Shown in pieces: positions 22,161 to 27,305 of a stretch of DNA of 27,305 nucleotides. Source of the DNA: CAZART01 sp964487555 (lineage in GTDB: Bacteria > Bacteroidota > Rhodothermia > Rhodothermales > VXPQ01); contig CAZART010000072.1 in NCBI GenBank assembly GCA_964487555.1, positions 1-27,305 of the forward strand, read 5' to 3'. The notes beneath the pieces are model-generated. The model had not been told where the DNA came from. It was given only the letters and a program-made list of their open reading frames with translations, and searched no databases. Position 1 is the stretch's first letter. Each line of letters starts with the position of its first letter. The translations under genes and the position numbers were made by a program.

Positions 22161-23597
22161 ATGCTCGCATTGCTCCGGCTATTGATCAGGCCGATTCACG
22201 TCGCAATCCATGGAGTGGGCGCCGTTCTCGCACGGATGGGCTACATCGACGCGGTCCGCGCGGAACGAATATCAGACCTCGCGTGGCCGCGCATCGTTAC
22301 GGGGCTGGCGCGCATGTCGAAGACGACCGCCGACGTGGCAATGGTCGGCATTGCGGTAGGCGCTCCGGCAATTGCAGGCCTGGGATACGCCATCCCGTTT
22401 TGGGCGTTGGCGTTCATGCTCGGAGGCGGCATCGCCGGCGGAACGATCAGCCTCGTTTCGCAGCGCTACGCCGCGGGACAGCACATCCGCGGCAGCGTCG
22501 CCGTGAAGGTGAGCGCCTGGCTGGCGGTCGGTCTGATGCTTCCTCTCGTCGTCGTCTTCCGGGCATTTCCTGAAGCCATGATCGGCCTCATCGGCTCCGG
22601 AGACGAAGCGGTCGCGCTCGGCGCCGAGTACCTTCGCATCGTCTGCTTATCGATGCCGTTCGCCGCCTTGAATCTCGTCGGAAGCCGCACACTCATCGCG
22701 GCCAACGACGCATGGACGCCGATGATTGCGCGGGCCGGCGCCGCCGTGCTCAACGTCGGGCTGAACGCCGTGCTCATCTTCGTCTTCGACCTCGGCGTCG
22801 CCGGCGCGGCGATCGGGACGGTGATCGCGAACGTCGTCACGACGGCCGTCTTCGCCTGGGGCCTGACGAAGGGCTCTCTTCCCTACGTGGGTACCGTCCC
22901 GATACGCATCGACTGGTCCGCGCCGCACTGGGACGGTGCCACGGCCCGGGCTCTCATAACGATTTCAACACCCCTGGCGCTGACGAACGTGGGCCAGCAG
23001 GGCGGCCAGTTTCCGATGCTGGCCGTCGTCAGTCTGTTCGGCCCCGACGTCGTGGCCGCATTCGTCATCGCGCTTCGGCTTCGCGACCTGATGAATACAC
23101 CCGGCTGGGGCTTCGGACTGGCCTCCAGCAGCCTCGTCGGACAATCACTCGGAACGAACCGGGAAGACGAAGCCGGAGACTACGCGCGTGATACGCTGCG
23201 CTTTGCCGTCACCGTTTATTCGCTCGTCGCGGCGATCGTGTTCGTACTGGCCCACCCCATCGGCCGGCTGTTTGTAGATGACGTTGCCATTCTGGCGATG
23301 ACCGTGCCGCTCATTCGCATCACGTGCGTGAGCGTCATTCTCTGGGGCGTCATGAACGGCGCGCTCGGCCCTCTGCGGGCGAGCGGCGATACGCGCTGGC
23401 CCCTGTACGGCCAGATGGTCGGACTGGCGTGCTTCGCCCTACCGGCGGCGTACCTGGGGGCGGTCACACCCCTAGGCATCGCCGGCCTCTATCTCGCATT
23501 GCTGCTCGAAACCGGCGTCCCGGCCGCCGTCACCTACTACCGCTTCCGCAGCGAGCAGTGGAAGGTCGTCAGCCGGGCCTACCGACCCGCCGCGTAG
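22161..23597 (+). CDS. MATE family multidrug/Na+ efflux transporter
   Basis: A 478-residue protein with 12 predicted helices in two MatE halves. RISDLAWPRIVTGLARMSKTTADVAMVG starts the first half, with GGGIAGGTISLVSQRYAAG as its conserved loop. The second half has ALITISTPLALTNVGQQGGQFPMLAVV, followed by GLASSSLVGQSLGTNREDEA, the MATE signature [AS]-x-x-x-x-x-x-G-Q-x-x-G. GALGPLRASGDTRWPLYGQMVG near the end is the usual LRGxGdTr-like motif. The arrangement looks closer to the MATE proteins of haloarchaea and related halophiles than to NorM (impression only). Export is driven by Na+ or H+ antiport. The start lies about 190 bases downstream of the phased GTAnnAC array. Confidence 0.93.
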   Translation: MLALLRLLIRPIHVAIHGVGAVLARMGYIDAVRAERISDLAWPRIVTGLARMSKTTADVAMVGIAVGAPAIAGLGYAIPFWALAFMLGGGIAGGTISLVSQRYAAGQHIRGSVAVKVSAWLAVGLMLPLVVVFRAFPEAMIGLIGSGDEAVALGAEYLRIVCLSMPFAALNLVGSRTLIAANDAWTPMIARAGAAVLNVGLNAVLIFVFDLGVAGAAIGTVIANVVTTAVFAWGLTKGSLPYVGTVPIRIDWSAPHWDGATARALITISTPLALTNVGQQGGQFPMLAVVSLFGPDVVAAFVIALRLRDLMNTPGWGFGLASSSLVGQSLGTNREDEAGDYARDTLRFAVTVYSLVAAIVFVLAHPIGRLFVDDVAILAMTVPLIRITCVSVILWGVMNGALGPLRASGDTRWPLYGQMVGLACFALPAAYLGAVTPLGIAGLYLALLLETGVPAAVTYYRFRSEQWKVVSRAYRPAA

Positions 23598-23611
23598 CAG
23601 GAACGCCGTCA

Positions 23612-23693
23612 CGGTGCGGACAGGCGAGACCTCAACCGTTCTAGCCTTCTCTCGGTGCGGACAGGCGAGACCTTAACCGTTCTAGCCTTCTCT
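23612..23693. repeat. 41-bp tandem duplication spanning the DUF2723 gene's stop codon
   Basis: Two copies, 23612-23652 and 23653-23693, differ at a single base (CTCAACC versus CTTAACC). A third partial copy begins at 23694 (CGGCGCGGACA). The second copy contains the stop and last codons (PREG-stop) of the leftward DUF2723 gene. The first copy therefore repeats that gene tail, including a second in-frame-looking stop, in the convergent gap before the MATE stop at 23597. Confidence 0.93.
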
Positions 23694-26510
23694 CGGCGCG
23701 GACAACTCATAGAACCGCCGCAACTCGTCGGGGGACTGGCGGAGGGCATCGTCGCCCAGGATATCGGCGAGTCGGTGGCTGAACCCGGAGGCTTCGTCGA
23801 ACGCCTCGGCTCTGATCAGCATCGAGCGCATCATCTGCGCGTATTGCAGGCTGGTCTGCAGGTCGCCCGTTGCGGCGGCGGAGCGAAGGTCGCGCAGCAG
23901 GCGAGGCTCGGCATATGCAAGCAGGTCGACCACGCGGAAGGTGTCGTTCAGGCGCAGATAGGTGCGACCCAGGGTAATGGCCTGGTATGGATGGAGGGGG
24001 ATCGTGTCGGGCGGGACGGCGTCCATCACCCTATCGAGGAGGCGGCGGGCCTCGGCGGGTCGGCCGTCGTCGACGAGGGTATCGGCGGCGTGAGCATACG
24101 TCAGGCGGTAGTTGAAGCCGGCGAGCGAGCGGGCGTCGTCGGCGAAGTAAACGCGCTCGTCGTCGAGGTTTGTGAAGCGGAAGTGCTCAAGGCGGGAGGT
24201 CATGATGCGCGGGACGACGCGCCCGCGCGGGTCTTCGTGGCGAATCGGCACGACGCGAAGGGCGAGGCCCTCACGCTGGAGGTACGGATCCAGGTCGAGG
24301 CGATCGGACGCACCGGCGGTGGATGCGAAGTAAATCGGCCGCGTCCACCCTGCTCGTGCGTTCGTGGCGAGGACGTCGAGAATCACCTGATCGGCCGTGT
24401 GGAGATAGCGCACGTCTTCGCGGAAGGAGCGGCCTTCCAGGTGCCAGCCCATCGGGCTTTCGAAGCCGTTCGTGTCTTCGACGGCGATTTCCATCTCGGG
24501 CTGCGCGCGCAGCGCGGCAAGATCGACGGGCAGCGCCACGTCGCGAGGCTGCCATGAGACCGGACGCAGCGCGTCTATCTGGTCGTCCGATAGCGAGATA
24601 GGAAGCGGCGGGGCGTCGAGGGCCCACTGGTTTCGGAGCTGCCTCGCGTACCAGTCCGTCTGGAGCAGCGGTAGGCACACGACGCGGACGTCGCGACGAA
24701 CGCCTTCGACGAACTGAAGGTACCAGAGCGGATAGGTATCGTTGTCGCCGCCGGTGAAGAGAACGGCGTTCTGCTCGACGCTCATCAGAAGGTTGTAGGC
24801 GAAGTCGCGTGCGACGTAGTTGCCGGAGCGGTCGTGGTCGTCGAAGTTCTGCAGACCCATCCATCCGGGTACGGCGAGTGCGAGCAGGAATGCCGCCCCC
24901 ACCGGTGCGGCCCGGCGGAACCTGATGCAGGCTGCGGCGCGGATGAGCGCCGCCGCACCAAGACCGTTCCACAAACAAAAAACGAAGTAGCTGCCTACGT
25001 AGATGTAGTCGCGCTCGCGCGGGGTGACGGGGATCTCGTTGAGGTAGACGACGAGCCCGGTGCCCATGACGAGGAAAAGGGCGAGGAGGCTGAAGGCACG
25101 CCGCGGGTCGGCGCGGAAGTGGACGATGAGGCCGAGGAGCCCAAGCAGCAGGGGAAGCGCGAAGTAGGTGTTGCGGCTCGCGCGCTCGCTGGAGGTGTCG
25201 TAGTGGTACGCATCGGCGTTGCTAAAGCCGGCGGTGGCGCCGGCGTGCTGGACGTCGTGGGCGCGGCCGGCGAAATTCCAGAGGAAGTAGCGGGCGTACA
25301 TGTGGCCCATCTGGTAGCGCCGGAAGTAATCCCAATCGGAGTCGTAGCCGCTGTAGAGCTGGATGTGCTGCGGCAGGCTGCTGTGGCGGCGCGGGAAGAG
25401 GGTGGAGCGGTCGACGGTGCCGGTTCGCTGGTCGAACGTGGTGCCCTTGATTAGGGGCGTGTGGCCGTACTGCTCCCGCTTGACGTAGGAGACGAAGGCT
25501 TCGGTGGTTTCAGGGTCGTTCAGATCGATGAAGGGGTTGGCCGCGCTGCGAATGGGGATGATCGAGTAGGACGAGTAGCCGACGAGCAGGGCGGCCGCGC
25601 AGAGCAGGGCCAGATGGGCGAGCGCGACGCGGCGGCGGTGGGTGAAGAGAAGACCGACGGTGAGAGCCGCGCCGAGGAGCCCGGCGAGAAGCAGCGGCGA
25701 GCCGACGGCGGCGGCCAGCTGGGGCAGGCTGATGACGAGGCCCGGATAGATGGCGGCGAAGCCGATGGTGGCGAGGGCGGCGGTGAGCGCGAAGGCCTTG
25801 AGGCGCTGCGCGCGGGACCGAGCGGGACGGTCGATGAGGGCGAAATGTGCGACGGGCACGATGAAAAAATAGGTCAGGACGGCCATCAGGTGGATGCCGA
25901 TGGCGAGCCCGAACAGGAGCGCGGCGAGCACCAGGTAGCGGTGGCCGTGCCAGCCTGCGGTGACGGAGCCGGCAAGACGGAGTTCGTCGCTCCAGCGCAG
26001 CGTCAGCCAGACGATGGCGGCCGTGAAGAGCATGGCGAGGGCGTAGACCTCGGATTCGACGGCGTTGAACCAGAAGGAGTCGCTGACGGCGAGCGTGAGC
26101 GCACCGATGACGGCGCCTCCGATCACGGACGTGGCGGGCGCGTCGGCGAACGCGCGGCGGATGATCCGAACGAGGATCAGATAAGTGAAGAGCGCGGTCA
26201 GCGCCCCGGAGAGGACGGAGACGACGTTTACGGCCAGAGCCACGTATTCGGGGGCGGCGGCGGCGGAGAACAGGCGGCCGAGCAGAATGTAGAGCGGCGC
26301 CCCGGGCGGATGCATGACCTGCAATCCGAACGCGCTGGCGATGAATTCGCCCGAATCCCATAAGGTGGCCGTCGGGGCGACCGTTGCGGTGTACAACGCG
26401 CCGGTGCCGAGGAAGGTCGCGGCTGCGCCGCACCACGTCGGGACGTGCCGGCGTGCCGGCGTGCTGACGTTGTCCAGGCGTGACGTCTTGGCGTGTTGGC
26501 GAGCCGGCAT
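23682..26510 (-). CDS. DUF2723 multi-pass membrane protein (GT-C glycosyltransferase-like) with helical-repeat C-terminus
   Basis: A 942-residue protein from the ATG at 26510; an ATG at 26597 would add 29 residues. Near the N-terminus TLWDSGEFIASAFGLQVMHPPGAPLY is the DUF2723 signature (acidic DSGEF at about 52-56, HPPG at 67-70), corresponding to the first periplasmic loop of GT-C enzymes. About 10-12 hydrophobic helices follow to about residue 560. RERDYIYVGSYFVFCLWNGLGAA is another conserved segment. The C-terminal part is soluble: a region with NAVLFTGGDNDTYPLWYLQ, typical of the family, then TPR-like helices (DTLVDDGRPAEARRLLDRVMDAV, RTYLRLNDTF). By family analogy it may transfer sugars to exported proteins or envelope polymers; substrate unproven. 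The stop lies inside a 41-bp tandem repeat. Confidence 0.92.
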   Translation of the reverse strand: MPARQHAKTSRLDNVSTPARRHVPTWCGAAATFLGTGALYTATVAPTATLWDSGEFIASAFGLQVMHPPGAPLYILLGRLFSAAAAPEYVALAVNVVSVLSGALTALFTYLILVRIIRRAFADAPATSVIGGAVIGALTLAVSDSFWFNAVESEVYALAMLFTAAIVWLTLRWSDELRLAGSVTAGWHGHRYLVLAALLFGLAIGIHLMAVLTYFFIVPVAHFALIDRPARSRAQRLKAFALTAALATIGFAAIYPGLVISLPQLAAAVGSPLLLAGLLGAALTVGLLFTHRRRVALAHLALLCAAALLVGYSSYSIIPIRSAANPFIDLNDPETTEAFVSYVKREQYGHTPLIKGTTFDQRTGTVDRSTLFPRRHSSLPQHIQLYSGYDSDWDYFRRYQMGHMYARYFLWNFAGRAHDVQHAGATAGFSNADAYHYDTSSERASRNTYFALPLLLGLLGLIVHFRADPRRAFSLLALFLVMGTGLVVYLNEIPVTPRERDYIYVGSYFVFCLWNGLGAAALIRAAACIRFRRAAPVGAAFLLALAVPGWMGLQNFDDHDRSGNYVARDFAYNLLMSVEQNAVLFTGGDNDTYPLWYLQFVEGVRRDVRVVCLPLLQTDWYARQLRNQWALDAPPLPISLSDDQIDALRPVSWQPRDVALPVDLAALRAQPEMEIAVEDTNGFESPMGWHLEGRSFREDVRYLHTADQVILDVLATNARAGWTRPIYFASTAGASDRLDLDPYLQREGLALRVVPIRHEDPRGRVVPRIMTSRLEHFRFTNLDDERVYFADDARSLAGFNYRLTYAHAADTLVDDGRPAEARRLLDRVMDAVPPDTIPLHPYQAITLGRTYLRLNDTFRVVDLLAYAEPRLLRDLRSAAATGDLQTSLQYAQMMRSMLIRAEAFDEASGFSHRLADILGDDALRQSPDELRRFYELSAPREG
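26442..26510. repeat. Degenerate GGCGTGYYG repeat at the start of the DUF2723 gene
   Basis: On the plus strand, GCGTG or near variants recur at irregular short spacings (GACGTGCCG, GCGTGCCG, GCGTGCTG, GCGTGACG, GCGTGTTG, GCGAGCCG). They encode the low-complexity Arg/His/Thr-rich stretch PARQHAKTSR...TPARRHVPTW that precedes the first membrane helix. The block probably arose from slippage and supplies a poorly conserved cytoplasmic N-terminus. Confidence 0.5.
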
Positions 26511-26617
26511 GGGGTGCTTCTCGTATTCTTCTGGTTTCGACGGAGCGGGAGGCGACCCCCCGGGGACTGCATTCTGCCTACATAAACGCGCCGGCACGGC
26601 AAAACGTCAACACATAA

Positions 26618-26650
26618 AACGGCCCGGACGATGGGAGCGCCCGGGCCGTT
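26618..26650 (-). terminator. Rho-independent terminator of the DUF892 gene
   Basis: AACGGCCCGG and CCGGGCCGTT form a perfect 10-bp stem around a 13-base loop. Read leftward, the stem is followed by a short T-run (TTTTATG, partly shared with the stem end). It lies 38 bases past the DUF892 stop codon, separating it from the DUF2723 gene. Confidence 0.8.
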
Positions 26651-26687
26651 GTTCCTCTTGCTTGCCGATTACCGGCTATCAACCATG

Positions 26688-27212
26688 TCACCCGGCCTCA
26701 GCCGTAACGGCGGCGGGATTGATCATTCCTTTCGCGAGCTCATTGAGCTGCTGGTCCGTGGCCTTCTCCTCCTGCAGGGTTGCGGCAAGCAGCTTGTGTT
26801 CGTCGAGATGGCCCAGCGTCTCGGCGTAGGTCGCCGCCGTGCCGTAGGCGCTGATCTCGTAGTGCTCGACGCGCTGCGCCTGCGCGATCAGCCCCGCGTC
26901 GAGGACGGACGTCGGTGAGTCGCTTCCGAAGAGCTTCTTCGATTCACTGATGAGGCTCTCCGCTTCGGCGATCAGACCCTTGATCGCCTTGCACGTCTCA
27001 CCTTTCGGCGTCTCGTTCCTCTTCTCGAAAATCTGCTCCAGGCGCTCTTTGTGCCGCTTTGACTGCTGGAGATGGTCTTCGAAGGCCCGCTGGAGCTGCG
27101 GATTGCTCGCCTTCTCCGCCATGCGCGGCAGTGCTTTAATGATGTCGTTTTCGGCGCTGTACAGATCACGAAGCTCGTGCACGTACAGGTCTTCCAGGTT
27201 CCTCGGCGTCAT
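26688..27212 (-). CDS. YciE/YciF-type ferritin-like protein (DUF892)
   Basis: A 174-residue four-helix protein. The N-terminus NLEDLYVHELRDLYSAENDIIKALPRMAEKA is diagnostic of DUF892. Putative di-metal ligands at the usual helix positions are E21, E57 with H54 (SKRHKERLEQIF), E83/E85 (GLIAEAESLI), E116-H117-E119 (RVEHYEI) and E148/E149 (LQEEKATDQQL). The family is stress-induced in enterobacteria and thought to bind iron and act in oxidative or osmotic defence. It is full length, monocistronic and ends at a strong terminator. The 93 bases upstream to the window edge hold no further gene. Confidence 0.95.
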   Translation of the reverse strand: MTPRNLEDLYVHELRDLYSAENDIIKALPRMAEKASNPQLQRAFEDHLQQSKRHKERLEQIFEKRNETPKGETCKAIKGLIAEAESLISESKKLFGSDSPTSVLDAGLIAQAQRVEHYEISAYGTAATYAETLGHLDEHKLLAATLQEEKATDQQLNELAKGMINPAAVTAEAG

Positions 27213-27305
27213 ACGGCCCTCTCTTCTGGCTATGTTGATGGTGACGGTCTGAGAGAGTGAAAGATCTGCCGTGCGGGTTGATTCCGGGTTCCCGTCGTCG
27301 TCAAG

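Noticed and set aside
21977..22162. A 61-codon leftward gene divergent from the MATE gene
   Set aside because: Its composition is unconvincing, its start overlaps the MATE start and no ribosome binding site was seen.

Overview
The window is 27.3 kb of GC-rich bacterial chromosome with one 100-base run of N. I see no rRNA, tRNA, CRISPR array, transposase or phage gene. The protein families present (DUF2723 glycosyltransferase-like protein, lipoprotein SpoIID/LytB, a CxxCH lipoprotein with a carboxypeptidase-regulatory domain, a Tat-exported Gfo/Idh/MocA oxidoreductase, Mrp antiporter) fit a Gram-negative, probably salt-exposed member of the Rhodothermota/Bacteroidota side of the tree. Gemmatimonadota is a plausible alternative. 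The assignment is inference from gene content only.

Layout. 1-2.2 kb: the N-terminal part of a Tat-signal Gfo/Idh/MocA protein that runs off the left edge, then two overlapping small genes (the second a 37-residue membrane peptide) and a small convergent unknown gene. 2.4-6.05 kb: an XRE/ImmA-IrrE-type regulator whose HExxH motif has lost its glutamate, a YegP-like small protein, a Zn-finger plus SAM methyltransferase, and an MFS transporter. 6.08-6.29 kb: a scaffold gap flanked by identical 55-bp ends, most likely an assembly artefact. 6.4-7.7 kb: a SpoIID/LytB lipoprotein. 7.9-12.0 kb: a minus-strand group of an SDR, a Zn alcohol/formaldehyde dehydrogenase, a DUF2892-SRPBCC protein and a YghA-like SDR, which looks like an aldehyde and general-stress module. 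12.1-18.0 kb: a complete seven-gene Mrp Na+/H+ antiporter operon in the order F-G-A-B-C-D-E. It is divergent from a tandem-domain universal stress protein at 18.2-19.0 kb. 19.3-21.5 kb: a large outer-surface lipoprotein with a single haem-c motif and a propeller-like C-terminus. 22.2-23.6 kb: a MATE exporter. 23.7-26.5 kb: a DUF2723 multi-pass protein with a helical C-terminus. 26.7-27.2 kb: a YciE/YciF (DUF892) ferritin-like protein with a clear terminator.

Functionally much of the window concerns osmotic and stress physiology: sodium and pH homeostasis (Mrp), stress proteins (Usp, DUF892), carbonyl detoxification (SDRs, ADH), export (MATE, MFS) and envelope maintenance (SpoIID, DUF2723).

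The least explained material lies between or inside the genes. There are several unrelated short tandem-repeat families (19-bp, 21-23-bp, 41-bp and 54-bp units), two of which run into coding sequence. The 21.74-21.97 kb intergenic region holds an array of nine GTAnnAC-like heptamers, mostly 19 bp apart, in a symmetric 4-1-4 layout. A shorter relative lies near 3.9 kb and shares a 13-mer with it. This array is the best candidate here for something undescribed.
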